In this document: piece after piece, positions 37,174 through 48,921 of the stretch
How positions within the stretch are numbered: the first letter of the stretch is position 1
Layout: the number at the start of each line of letters is the position of its first letter
Origin: Motacilla alba alba
Lineage: Eukaryota > Chordata > Aves > Passeriformes > Motacillidae
Direction: 5' to 3'
Assembly: GCF_015832195.1 (NCBI RefSeq)
Contig: NC_052016.1
Span: 32,137,129 to 32,201,128, forward strand
DNA: 64,000 nt
Position numbers and translations under genes: made by a program
Notes under the pieces: generated by a model
The model's input: only the letters and a program-made list of their open reading frames with translations
Told to the model about the DNA's origin: nothing
Database searches by the model: none

Positions 37174-38456
37174 CTGCAGAGGATGAGACGGGTAAGGGAG
37201 AGATTAACACTCTCTATCATCTCCCTGTTGTTCTTCCTCTTTACTGCTTTGCTGAGAAACTTCACACCACACTCCTGCCTTGCCAGTGAACCATAGAATC
37301 TTCTCATCATTATCGTCCCATGGACAAGTACTTAACAATTTACCTCTATTGAAGAGTTTCAGGAATCTTTGGTTCATAAACTCATGGGATTTGGGGCAGA
37401 CATGCCTCCTGTTCTCTCTTCCTTTTGCCTGTGGCCTACATATGCACCAAAAAATTAATTTGGAAGGCCACAAGAGATCTTGATCACCAAATGCCTTCCA
37501 TCTCTGTCAGTGAGAAAGGTTTGAAGTAGCTCTTCCCATGCTTCTCTTTCACCTTCAAAAAGTTGAATATACAATAGATAAACTCCCAGACCCCTTCCAG
37601 CCTGGAGGGCAAAGGTTCAGGGCTCCAGCTTTGTCAGCCCAGGGCACAGCTCCTCTATCCCTCAGTTTCAGCAGCACTAGTGGAGGAAACAATACAGTAT
37701 CTCCCATCTACATCCTTCTGACAAAAAAATAATTTTGTGGAATTATTTAATTGTTCAAACACCACCCTCCTAACACATACACACACACTTGCCGATGCAC
37801 ATATGCTTGTTTGTGCAGGCAAGTGCAGATTTCAGGCAGAAAATGAGAGGCTGTGGGAGTGTCACTGTCATCCCTGTGACAAACGCAGCATGTCCTGTGA
37901 ACATCTCAGGTGGACAGGAGAGAAGGAATGACAGCTAGGGGTGGCAAGCAGAGGGAGTAGAAGCAGGACCAGAAACTGCCAGGGCTCGGAGTGCCAACCT
38001 TCCCAAGTCAGAGGATAAACTAACCCCACTGCAACTGTAACTTGACAAGTATTTTGTTTCTTGACAGAGAGCAGAGTAGGTGCTGTGAAGACAAATGCAT
38101 TTTTGGCAGACACCTGCTCTGTACCACTTCCCACCACCAGAAGGAGACTTGCACAGAAAAGATGAGGAGCTGCCACTGAGGAGACACGTCCTTCCCACTC
38201 TCAGCTGCATCTCATTCAAGAGGACCAGGGTGGAAGGAGACAGGCAGACAGCTCCTCTTTCACCCTGGCAGCTGCACCCCCAGGGCTGGGCTCAGACAGG
38301 TTGAGAGCAGGTTTGCCCTGCTGCAGCTCACATCACATTAGCCCTGCAGATAAACAGGGAAGCTCAGTCTCCAGAGCTGTTGCTCCTTCACCTCTCAGAG
38401 CTCTGTCCACAGTGTCCCAGCATCCAAATAACTCAGCACCTCTTGCCACTGCTATT

Positions 38457-38566
38457 ACAGAATCACAGAATAGGTAAAGTTGGAAGGGACCACAGTGAGG
38501 TTGTATGGTCAAACCTCCCTGCTTGAGCAGGGTCTTCCTAGATCACACTGCACAGGATTGCGTCCT
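38457..38566 (-). mobile_element. CR1 LINE 3' end fragment
   Basis: CAGAATCACAGAATAGG, then GTTGGAAGGGACCACAGTG, 'caaacctccctgcttgagca' and 'gcacaggattgcgtcc' form the antisense of a CR1 3' end. Roughly 110 bp are retained. Confidence 0.88.
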
Positions 38567-40043
38567 ATTCACTATTCATGCATATGTTCTATGTGAAGGA
38601 AGAAAGAAAGAAGATGAAGATTATTGCTTCAAGATAAGACAAATATTTGACAGTATGCTTTCATACAGCCTTTTAGCACGGGTCAGACATTTTCCAAGTT
38701 CCTCTATTTGAATGCATTTCATTCAAGGCTGCTGAAGCTGCCTTCCCTTGTGATGTGACCCACCATTATGGCCGACACCTCACACCCACTCTCTTTTAGC
38801 AAGCCCATGGATGCTGTCCAAGCTGTTCTGGGGTTACTTGTGGGCAGGAGGAAAGTCAAGCTGCGTGGGCATCCATGTGAGCCATGCCATGCGGCTGGCC
38901 AAGCTGTAAGCAGCTCTGTCTCATCTGACAAACATCTGCTTTAGAGAGCAGCCCAATAGGTCCTGTCTTTTACTGACAATGTCCAGCCAAGGAAGGGGAA
39001 TGAGAATTTGGCCCTCAGGCCAGAGGCCACCCTCCTGGCAAGGCAGGCATGTGTCCCCAAGGTTAACTCTCAGGTGTGATCTGAGTTGTTTTCAAAAAGC
39101 TACTCTTTGTCAAAAAGAAGGATGCAGGGGAATCTGTGAGCAGACACTTACAGGTAGAAATCAGCACCACTACGATGAGGCATTGCTCCAGTTCCATTGG
39201 CCATCCCAGGCAGTAATCACCCGTGATGGGAGGTGAAAACCACGACCCACAGAGCACAGTGTGCTCCAGGGCTGAAAGCAGTCACCCTGTAGGAACACCC
39301 AGACTGCCTCCAGAGCTGGCTGACTTAGGGTCAAGAGCCGTCTTGCAAATGCAGGAGTTGTACACAGAACCAAGAATCAAGGGTCAGCTATTTTGGTAGT
39401 GAAAAGCTAAGCAGATTAATAGAGTGGAAGCTGAAGTCAGTGGGAGCTGAAGTTTCTCAGTCACTTCTGAAAATCCCCTGAAAAACTATCAATGCTGCTG
39501 GACTCCAGCAGAACCATGGCACTGCACCACCTCCACCATGCTGCTTTCCCATCCCCACCAGACTACAGTGAGCACTCAGCAACTCTGCCCTGCCCCTGAT
39601 CATTATAACTCTCTGAGGTAGCAAATATGCCCCTGTGTGGTGTCTTGTCATTAACAGTTCAGTGATATGGTCTGCACAAAGCTTTTGCTCCTGTGGGCAG
39701 GCTTCAACCAGACACCATCCCTCCTCTCCCTGGAAGAGAAAATGTGTCATAACCTGTCTTATATGCATCCAGGTTAGCCCTAGGACAGTGGTTAATAGCT
39801 ACAGTCAGGCAACCTCGCAACTGCCCCTGAAATAAGTTAGCAGGTGCTACCAAAATAAAGGAAAGAGGACAAAGAAAAGAGGAAAATGGGAGGAGTAAGT
39901 GAAATGGATTTGAACCCTGTATTCACCATACCTGTTCTTCTCAAGCTGTCAGGGAAAATCAATGTACAAATGTGGAAATTCCAAGTCCTGGCATGCTCTG
40001 AACATACATTCACGTGGATGATGCATCTCAGTATGTCTGTCTG

Positions 40044-40071
40044 CACACACACACACACACACACACACACC
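40044..40071. repeat. (CA)n microsatellite
   Basis: About 13.5 uninterrupted CA dinucleotides are followed by a run of C. The tract is likely polymorphic in length. Confidence 0.98.
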
Positions 40072-40644
40072 CCCCTTAGTCTGTCAGAGATGCCACCCAG
40101 CTGAATGGATCACGCTTTAATAAGGATTTATGGTGATGATTTTCACAGTGTAATAAGTGCTAATTCAATACTAATAGAATATTAAATGGCATGTTAACTG
40201 ACATTTTAACTGCAAAGCAATAGGAGCATGGCATCAGTCAGATATCAATGGACTCTTATCGTTCACTAATAATCAATAATCAAGTTCACAGAGACAGTTA
40301 AACATTTTATTAGACTTATTGGAAGCATTACCATCAGCCTCAGTGAAAGCTAACAAACAATTTGTGATCCATACATTATTCTTTTCCTTACAGTTGCAGG
40401 ATTGATTTCTTGATATCTCTGATGTGGCTAATGAGAGGACCAGTGAATGGTGATGGGCATGCCTTGCATGATCACTGTAAGAACCTGGGAATTACTGATC
40501 TCGCACCATTTCAAATCAGAGACACAGAAGGACAAAAGATCTTGCTGCCATGCCCCATTAGTCCTCCTTGCCTCCTTGTAAACAAACACAGCCAAGTTTG
40601 GCACCTGAAGTTTTTTAGCAACAGTTGGATGTGGAGAAAGAAAC

Positions 40645-40760
40645 CCAGGTCATCCTTGCACTCCTCCCCCAGTCTCATTTTCCCCACATGCAAATGCAGA
40701 CAATGGGGCTGAGCTCTGCTACAGGAGGGAGGGGATGTGTTGATGCTTTTCTGCAGGAGA
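40645..40760 (+). mobile_element. Possible MIR-like or CR1-derived SINE remnant
   Basis: 'ccccagtctcattttcccca' followed by 'catgcaaatgcagacaatgg' resembles the 'cctcagtttccccatctgtaaaatgg' block shared by MIR and related amniote SINEs. Little else can be followed. Confidence 0.3.
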
Positions 40761-41099
40761 ATGATTTCGAACCTTCAGCAGGAACCACTGCCTTAGACGG
40801 GATAGAGGGCTGCCCACCATCATTCCTGGTCCCTGGATTTCATGATGGGCTTGGACATCTGGCAGCATGCAGGTAGGGGGAGGGCAGGAGCAAGTCCTGC
40901 TGCTTGTCCTCCTTCCTCCATCACCTGCCAGTCTAAAAGGCAGCGCTGGGCCAAAGCAGCGCTCCTGCAAACCCGCCTTTGTAAGCTACAAGGAACACTC
41001 CATCTGGAGGGAGACGCATTTTTTTCCCTCTTCTTCAAAGTATTTGGGCTTGTTCCCATTGACAGGTGAGAGAGGGAGTGAAGAAAAGGAGAGTGAGGC

Positions 41100-41570
41100 T
41101 TAGGCATCCACATCTCCTACCCTGGCGACACAAGCCCGGAGATTTCACCACCAGTTCTGCCTCACTCAGGCCTCAGTGCGTTGATTCCCAGCACCCGTGA
41201 CTCCTGCTCCTCCTCCGGTGGAGGAAGTGCCACTCAACGCATTGATTTCCCAGCGTGTTGCTGTAACACTCATCGCAGTTTATGTTGTGCCTGTCACTCC
41301 AGCAGCTCTCGGCCCTAAGCTTTCCGCCCTCTCTCTCCCCCGGCGAACAGACGGGCCCGGCTGCTGCGAGGAGGTGTTTGCCTGGAAAGCCCCAGCATGG
41401 CTTCCCCGGGCTGTCTGCAACCACTGCCAGGCTGGGGACGCACGGGCTGAAGAGGGGGATATGGAAGAGCCGGGATATCAGCAATGGGCTTCCCATTCTG
41501 CCCCAGAGAAAGCAGCACAGCAGCGATGGCCTAGGCCGTGGAGATGGACTGGGCGTATTTCAGCCCTTCG
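41100..41570. promoter_or_regulatory. CpG-richer block, possible promoter or enhancer
   Basis: This roughly 470-bp stretch carries many more CpG dinucleotides than the surrounding intron (for example CTCCTCCGGTGG, CCCCCGGCGAACAGACGGGC, CTGCGAGG, GGGGACGCACGGG, GAGCCGGG). It also holds an imperfect direct repeat (GCGTTGATTCCCAGC at 41178 and GCATTGATTTCCCAGC at 41239). Open frames on both strands here (107-131 codons) have no recognisable domain and reflect the GC content. No LSAMP first-exon signature is seen on the minus strand. It may be an alternative promoter, an enhancer or only a GC-rich relic. Confidence 0.3.
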
Positions 41571-43769
41571 GGAAGGGATGGATGATATTTAGAGCCTGGA
41601 GTGATGAAAAGGCAAGAAGAAAGAAGGAAGCCCTTCAGGGCCTGGTAAAGCTGCTGTTTAAATGATTGCTTTAACATGAGATTTTACAGCATTATCAATG
41701 ATGTATTGGGTTGCACTGAAGCTGGGATAATTATTTGGGGTTTTTAAATTGCCATTGTAATTCCAATTTTTTAATGTTTTTTTTTTTTAATATCAGACCC
41801 AAACCCACAATTCTGTGCCAGAACCCCACTAGTGAGAAGAAGCAAGCTGTTAGGATTAATGAAATATACTGCACTGCTTTACCAGCAAGCCACAGCTCTT
41901 ACCAAATTTTGGGGAAAAATAAATAAATAGTGAGTTTATGGACTGCATTTTCTGCCTTCTTTCTCCAAAGCATGTGGTGACAGCTCTGTGACACGATTCC
42001 CACACTCCTTTTTAATCATCTTTTCTCCATTAACCCTTTGATCATCTCTTCTGTATGACAATCTCTGTGCATCAGGCCAAAACTCAGCAGCCTGCTGCAC
42101 ACACAATTAAGCACCCAAACCTAACCCCACTGCACTTACTGAGAGACGTGGTGCCTTTTTGCCAGAGGATGCCACAACCTGCCCTGTATCAGATCTCCGG
42201 CCTTTGCCTCAGCTCTGTGATGAGACTGCTCTAATCTTCTCATTTCACACACACTCTTACAACATCTAGCTAACAACTTCCCCCACTGCCCTCTACCCCC
42301 AGCAGCAAAATGGCAAGAGGGAAAAGAGAGAGGGATCAAACATGGCTCATTCAGCACAAAACAACATCAGCTCCTGGCTGCCAGCTCCAAACATGCAAGA
42401 CAAATTCTCTGTTGTGTTGCAAAATATGATCCTGGAAAGCTAATGCAGTGGTTAAACACAGCCTTGCTCCCAGCCTGGGGTGGAAAGTTCAAGAACAAAT
42501 CATGCTCATGCTGTTTCATCTTGTCTCGTCAAGCTCTTCAGTCCTTCCCTGCCTGGCAAGCAAGGACTCAGACACAGCCATGGTCAGCCAGGGCGGCAGC
42601 AAGAGTCTGGCCTCTCGGCTATGCCCTGGTGGGGGTATGGGCAGCAAGGGCTAAGGACAGACCACAACCATGTGGGCCCTGACCTCCCCAGCAGGGTTTT
42701 CAGGGAAGAGGCCAGCCAGGCTCCACAATGGCACTGCAGCGCTGGATCCTGCCAACATCTCAAGAGCAATGCAGCACTGCCACTGCAGTCCCCACCCGAG
42801 GAGTACAGTGGCAGAGCACAGAGGAGCACAGAGTCTGGAGGAGCAATATGAGAGCTGTTGGCCCTGGATGGTGCCCACTGCTCTGGATCAGGTTCCCCTC
42901 AGCAGGAGATGCCACAGAAGACACCCACAGCTGAATGTATCTCCACCTCTGCGAAGGCAAGGCCCCTTAAGTGGATGGCACTATCATGGGAGATCATAAC
43001 AAGTGAGCATCTGAAACCTCCTTTCAGCCAAGCACCAAGAGCTTCATTTTGCTGAATTTGAATGCACACGGGCATCAGTTGTTGCTCAAAATTCTCCTCC
43101 CTACTGCCACTGCTCCTCTCTTTCCCCAGCCTAGTACAACTGCTGCTCCTCTCCTTATGAGCCATGATACACAGCAGGGTCACTGTTCGAGAGTGAAAGC
43201 TGTGCCACAGCAGGATGGATTTCCAAAATGTGGCATAAATAGCTCCTGAGTAACCACTGCCAGCATGATAACACAGGCCCTCAGAGGGATTTAGTAAACT
43301 ACTGCTTAAACCCAGTCCTGTGCTGGAAAACTGGCAGGAGGGGGAAACTGCTGCATCTGTTCAGTCCATGCTTTCCCTCAGTTGTATTATGCTGTGACCT
43401 AGGTTGTCACACCTGTCTGCAGCTCCCTGAGTATTTCAGCACTCAGGTGACAATTTTTGGCCATCCACCTATTGGGAGGGTGCATGACTGATAGGACGCC
43501 TGCACTTCTCTATATCCTCTTTAGTAAATTGCCACTTTAGGAGTGGGAGGCTAGGATGGGCTTACCAGGTCGTGAAGCTCCAACCTCTGCCGACACAGCC
43601 AGCTGTACTTTATAATCTTTTTCAGAGATGTACCTCATTCCTACTTTAGCCTAGTGTGTTTGATGGGGGAATATCCTCCCCCTGCTTTGCAGGTCAGACT
43701 GCTCAAAGCCTTTCTGTTCTGTTGATTAAAACTTTTTTTTTTTCTAACTCTAAGTCTAGATTTATTCAT

Positions 43770-44100
43770 ACCTCGCTTATATCCATTTCCTCTTATGCCA
43801 ACACCATCTTTTAGCTGAAAGAGCTCTTCTCTCTCCTGGGTGTTTATCTTTCACTGTGTTCAGAGAGAGCAATCATATTCCCTCTCAGCCTTCATTTTGC
43901 TGGATACAACGAGCCAAACTCTCCTGGTTCCTTCTTGTATGATAGACCCTCCATTGCCCTAAACATCCCAGTAGCCCCTCTCAGCACCTGCTCCAGCCTG
44001 AATTGCTCTTTTGTGACCAGTATTTGTACCCAGTTTTCTAGAAGAGGAGTCCCCAGTGCCTTGTACAGAAACATTTCTGTCTCACTGTCTCTCCCATCCA
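43770..44100 (-). mobile_element. Ancient CR1-type LINE fragment
   Basis: The plus strand follows the antisense path of old amniote CR1: 'catattccctctcagccttc' (43875), 'gagccaaactctcctggttc' (43911), 'agacc-ctccattgccct', 'agcacctgctccagcctgaa' (43983), and then the cue for 'aagtgccttgtac' near 44056. It is heavily diverged. The start and end are approximate. Confidence 0.7.
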
Positions 44101-44573
44101 CTCTTTCCAATGAAATTAAAAAGAACTGCAACCAGAAAATATGAGCATCAGTGCAGAACTGCTCATGTGCTGTAAACATCCTTGTCTCTCAGTCCATGTT
44201 GTACACATGGAAAATGAAACCCAAGGGAATTTACAAAAAATACATTGGCCTAAAAAGACAGCTAGCTGCCCTGGCTCACACTAGCAGACACACAGCTGGT
44301 CTCACATGGGTTTTCTTTCTGTTAAAATGACTGTTTAAGAGTAGAGGTTCCTGTTTGTGTAGGGAAAAAACACAAACTCACAACAGAAATCAAGCCTGCA
44401 ATATAGTGATTTTTATGCCAGTATTCTCAAAGGGTGGATGTAACTATATCAGAGTAAGAGAACTTATATTGGCATGATTTATTGCTCTTCCCATCTGTTG
44501 GGGATCAGTATACCTGCATAAACAACTTCAGTCCACATCCACTCCAGCAGAGGAACCTTCTTAAAAATATCAA

Positions 44574-44601
44574 ATGAGCTGCTATGAGCTGCTATGAGCT
44601 T
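44574..44601. repeat. Short tandem repeat, 10-bp unit
   Basis: ATGAGCTGCT is repeated about 2.7 times in register. It is a minor minisatellite-like tract. Confidence 0.9.
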
Positions 44602-46525
44602 AACTCCATCCCAGACATATCCCAGCACAGTTTAAGATTTCAAAATATAGAAAAACCTCAGAGCGAGACCTACCACCACAGTACCATCTCTTCTTATAAT
44701 CCACCATGCCCAGGAAATGCCCTCCATTTCTTTACAGCATAATCAGGAAATCCTTGGACATGTCTTTTCCCATTCCAAGGTATGTTTCTAGAATGATTGA
44801 CTCCAGTCCCAGGCCTCCTGCCAGAGGAGACTTGCTCCCTAAGTGTGCACAGGGGGACAAACTGCTCTCTGGCTGATGCTTGCAGAAATGCCAAATGCTA
44901 CGACAGCTTGCATCAGGGTCTTGCACTAAAATCTGCCAGGAAGTTCAGGCTGCTGAGGAAACAGACCCTGAGCTCCCTCTTTTCCTTTTGGGTTAGCTGA
45001 GGACTTGCCACTCTTCCTTTTTGGTTCAGCCAGAAACCTAGCTCTGGTCTTGATCCAGAATCATTAGGAAATGCTCATCAGCTATCGATCACTTGGCCTT
45101 AGTGAAATATCCACTAGGAATGTATGCCTTGCTCAGCTGTCCATAGCTTCCTCTAGCATCCCAGGGCTCCTGCACTATCAAAAGGGGGAGCCCGGGAACA
45201 GCATTCTGCTGATACAGAATGGCAACGGGGAACATTGTCCAATGATTTGCCTTTTTGTTGCTTTGCACTTAACACTAAGGATCCTGTGCTTTTGTGAGCA
45301 CTAAGACACAGGCTAATATTTAAAAAGTATCTGGGGTCACTTAGGAACAGAAGTTCATCAGAAGACACTGATAATTAGTCCCTTATGTGAACTGGGTATT
45401 GGCTGCTATGCCAAATTTATAAATAAACTGGAAACTAAACTTCTGGCAGGCCTCTGCACCATTGTGACTTTTTTTTTTTTGTTTTGGGGATACAACAAAA
45501 ATTGAGAATAGGAGCACTAATAAGGCACCCATACAGACTATAAGTCCCTTTAGTTTCCTTCACAACTTCAGCTGTGGAAATCACCTATTTCTTCTACCTG
45601 AATTCCCAGTGCCTTGTAGGTAATTTCTGTGTGGACACAACTAGGTAACTCCAGAAAAGCTAATCCAATTTTTTCCCTTGAATTTCTTCTAGTAAAAAAT
45701 AATAATAACAAAAGCACCACAAAAAGGGGAAAATGAGTTTCAGAGATGTGATCTCCTTCTCTGACAGTAGGGGAGGGAGGGTTTCGCTGGGTAGTCCACG
45801 TGACTCTGTATCTGGTAATTATCCAGCCACAGAGGGAAACTGAAACGTTCTGTGCTGTCGCAGAGAATGACAGCACCTGGAGCTCCAGCACCCAGATAAA
45901 AGCTGAGAGACAATCAGGCAGATGGAGAAAGGCAATGCTACATCGTGGGCTGGCAAGCAGAGGGAAGAGAAAAAATGGGGAGAGGCAAAAGCTGGCAAGA
46001 AATGTTAAGGCAGTCGGCACAGCTACTGGGGAATGAGACTATGCCACAGATTAGCGATTCATGGGCACAAAGAAAGAGCATAAGGGCAGGTCAGGAGAGA
46101 GTGGGTGCACAAAAGGGACAGTGCAAACACAAGAGGGAATAGGAGAGTGATGCTAGAGGGAGCTTCAAAGCATTTTGTGTGGTCCAGGGTCGCTTCCTCC
46201 CACCCCAGTCACAGGCTAAAAATGCAGGAGGTATCACCACAGGCTGTCACAAAACAAAGGGGAGATTTGAAAATCAGCATCTCACAGCTGAAGAGAGATG
46301 TGGCACTGCAAATAACACCTTCCAGCTTGTGGATTTCAGTGGTTTGCTCAGGGAAGGAGACTACAAAGCTTAAGATCCAAATAATTAAACTTGGAGCTTT
46401 GGACCATCACCTCATGTATTTTGTCTGGCAGAGAGGCAAGAGGGAGGTTCCCTCCCTGACTCTCCCTTACACAGTTGCACACACCAAGACACATGTAAGC
46501 CTGCAAAACAGCCCACGTGATTGCT

Positions 46526-46541
46526 GCCATGGTACCATGGC
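46526..46541. repeat. 16-bp perfect palindrome
   Basis: GCCATGGTACCATGGC is its own reverse complement. No surrounding repeat or gene explains it, and it may be chance. Confidence 0.95.
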
Positions 46542-47097
46542 CTGGTTCCAAAAGCAAGGCACCTCAGGTGCCCTCCCACACAGCAACGTGACAGCGCCAG
46601 CTCTCGGGGCTCTCAGAAACAAGGTCTGTGCCCACAGGATTGGTGGCAGCCTCCAGTGGGTCAGGAAGAGCTGACTGCCAGGTGGCAAGAAACTGTACAC
46701 CACCTCTAGGAATGTTTCTGACATGAGAAAATACAGCCAGACAGACAATCAAGTCAGGGCCATCAGCTTGTCAGGGGCTAATGCCGGCCACCAGTCCCAA
46801 CAGCTATTGGGGTAGGTAACCGAAGTAGATGTGTAATGGCTGCGAATCTCCAAGGAGGCAAGAAGAGCTAAGTGCTCAGATGTCCGTCCCCACATGAACA
46901 TTTGGGAAAGGAAATGGAAACAGTATCAAGGTCTGAGCATTGGGCCACACATTTCAGTGACCAACCCTCCCATGTCTAGTGACAGACATTTCAAAGAAAG
47001 GCAGAACATTTCCTAAAATGACAAGGTAAATCACCTTATGCATAATTTCATTATCTTTTTTGGCCATAAAAACCTATAAATCTAGCACCAAGCTAAT

Positions 47098-47440
47098 CAC
47101 AGAATAGCTTGGGTTGGAAGGAATGTTAAAGATCATCTAGTTCCATACTCCTGCCATGAGCAGGGACAGCAGTTATCAGATAAGGTTGTTAAAAGCCACA
47201 TCCAGCCTGGTTTTAAACACTGCCAGTCAGGGATGGGGCATGCACTGCTTCTCTAGGTAACCTGTTCCAGTGTCTTGCCACCCTCAAAGTAAAGAATTTC
47301 TTCCTAATATCCAACCTAAATTTAGCCTCTGTGTAAATTAGCTTCCACTCCGAGTGACAGCTTGCAATCCACCTTGTAAGTTTGTACGCTGGCTTTCTTA
47401 TCCCCAGGCATTTCTCAACCCCCTGCCCCCTTTTTCTTTT
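47098..47440 (-). mobile_element. CR1 LINE fragment, 3' portion
   Basis: CACAGAATAGCTTGGGTTGGAAGG opens an antisense CR1 3' end, given here in two parts: CACAGAATAGC and TTGGGTTGGAAGG. It continues through 'catctagttccatactcctg', 'acctgttccagtgtcttgcc' and 'aatttcttcctaatatccaa'. It ends near a pyrimidine-rich stretch (47425-47445), where similarity stops. A 93-codon minus-strand frame within it is only a translation of this repeat. Confidence 0.9.
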
Positions 47441-48552
47441 TTTAAACTCATTAACATCTTCATCTTGGTGATACTTTCTGGCTGAGAATTTCATCAGTTA
47501 ACCATTAACTGGTACAAGTCTGTGAAAGAATGTCAGATTTAAATGTTGTGGGAAACTGGCAGGTGTCTCCTGTGTTTTGTACTATATGAAAGAGCTTCTT
47601 CCAATACCTGAGGAGCATGCTACCTGAGACATAGTAATGCACTTTCTATTATCTGGATCCTCATGTTAATCTCATCTCATACTGTCTCTTCTTCATCAAG
47701 GGAAAGGGAATATCACATCTGAAGATTAGCACTTGTCCTGGGCAGGTGGGACAAGAGGATGCACACCAAGGAGAAATCAGTCTTGAAATTCTTTGGAGGC
47801 AGATCAAAGAGGAAACGGGAGTGACAGCAGGGAAAATAAATCCTAACTTTTCCTTCTTTTCTGAGGTCATGAGAGTATCAGAGGTGTCCCAACCAAGCTA
47901 CCATCCTCACTTCCAAGTGCTGCCCTCAGGTAGCCAGCAGCAGACTGTGAAGGGTGGTATTTCAAGATGAATGAGAAACTGGGTGCATCCTGCCTGCTCA
48001 CTTCCAGCTACTGCATTTCAATGATTGACACCTTCTTGTGTGCAAACACTCTAGTTATTATTTACAGCTGACCTTTTCCTTCTCCAGCTCCCGCTGCCAT
48101 GGCACTGCTGGTGCAGTTGGGGCTTGTTGAAATTGTGGAGACAATGTGTAGCGGAACATGTTTGATTCCTTGCCTGTGCCAGAGCTGTCATTAGTGCCAC
48201 TGTGGATTGAGCTACACCCGTGCAAGCAACAGTGGGGAAATGTGAAGAAAAAAGCCTAAGGTAGACAAAGCCTTTGAGGAGCTTAACCCCTCTTCCCCTT
48301 TTCCATCTCTCTCCCACTTGAAAGCAGAGAACAGCTTCTGAGCTAGACACATGCTCTCATTTCCATATCTAAAGCTAGTCCTGAAATACCATCGTGAAAT
48401 AATGCTCTCAGAGAGAAGACCACGAAGCAGATTCCCTTTGAGAGACTCTGCTGCTTCTTTTTTTAATTCCGTCCAAAAGCAACAGCCACCAAATACCAAA
48501 TGCACCTGGACTGGAGCAGTCAATATTAGGCACCTTGTTTTCAGATAGATAT

Positions 48553-48860
48553 GGGGGAATTGGATGGAATTCAGAGGCAAGCAACAACAAAATTCATCAA
48601 GGGCTGGAAAGTCATCATCATCTAAGAGAAGCTTAAAAACATTAAATATGTATAACTTGACTAAGAGAGGACTTAAAAGCGACATGTTGACAAGCTATAC
48701 CTCTTTGAAACCTGAAAGTACCGAGGGAAGAGAGGAATTATTTAGCAAGATGCATAGAGGTCTACGAAGGAGTAACAGGTCAGAAAAAAAAGAGAAAAAA
48801 GTCTGTTCAAACTTGAAGAAAAACTTCTTGTCATCTACAAGTGATAGTCTTGTAAAAAGC
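48553..48860 (+). mobile_element. Ancient CR1 LINE fragment
   Basis: The sense-strand path is 'gaattcagaggcaagcaaca', 'atcaagggctggaaagtcat', 'ctaagagaagcttaaaaaca', 'ctaagagaggacttaaaagc', 'gaagagaggaattatttagc' and 'agaaaaacttcttgtcatc'. These correspond in order to the end of the CR1 coding region and the start of its 3' region. It is strongly diverged. A 187-codon plus-strand frame overlapping it has no coding meaning. Confidence 0.72.
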
Positions 48861-48904
48861 CTCCCAAGGAAAGGAAGGACATGCCTGTTTTTTCAGATGT
48901 TTGG

Positions 48905-48921
48905 AAAAAAAAAAAAAAAAA
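48905..48921. repeat. Poly(A) tract, 17 bp
   Basis: An uninterrupted A run lies about 45 bp after the last recognisable base of the old CR1 fragment at 48.6-48.9 kb. CR1 elements do not end in poly(A), so the two are probably unrelated. Confidence 0.95.

Larger units (their letters stand above)
38567..43769. other. Intronic DNA with microsatellite and CpG-richer block
   Basis: 40.1-40.4 kb is AT-rich, with repeated TAATAA/CAATAATC motifs that could belong to a conserved non-coding element. 42.4-43.0 kb is GC-richer, with many overlapping open frames on both strands, none with a recognisable domain. Listed separately are the CA repeat and the 41.1-kb block. Confidence 0.55.
44101..47097. other. 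Intronic DNA, nothing further recognised
   Basis: Only the 10-bp minisatellite and the 16-bp palindrome stand out. A 189-codon plus-strand frame (46105-46674) and a 150-codon minus-strand frame (45568-46020) have no recognisable domain and no convincing splice context. Confidence 0.6.

Noticed and set aside
37204..37310. Extension of the LSAMP frame upstream of the exon
   Set aside because: The frame stays open past the acceptor, but the extra residues do not match IgLON proteins, and a good pyrimidine tract with CAG ends the homology at 37173.
46105..46674. 189-codon open frame, plus strand
   Set aside because: No known domain and no promoter or splice context. Treated as chance.
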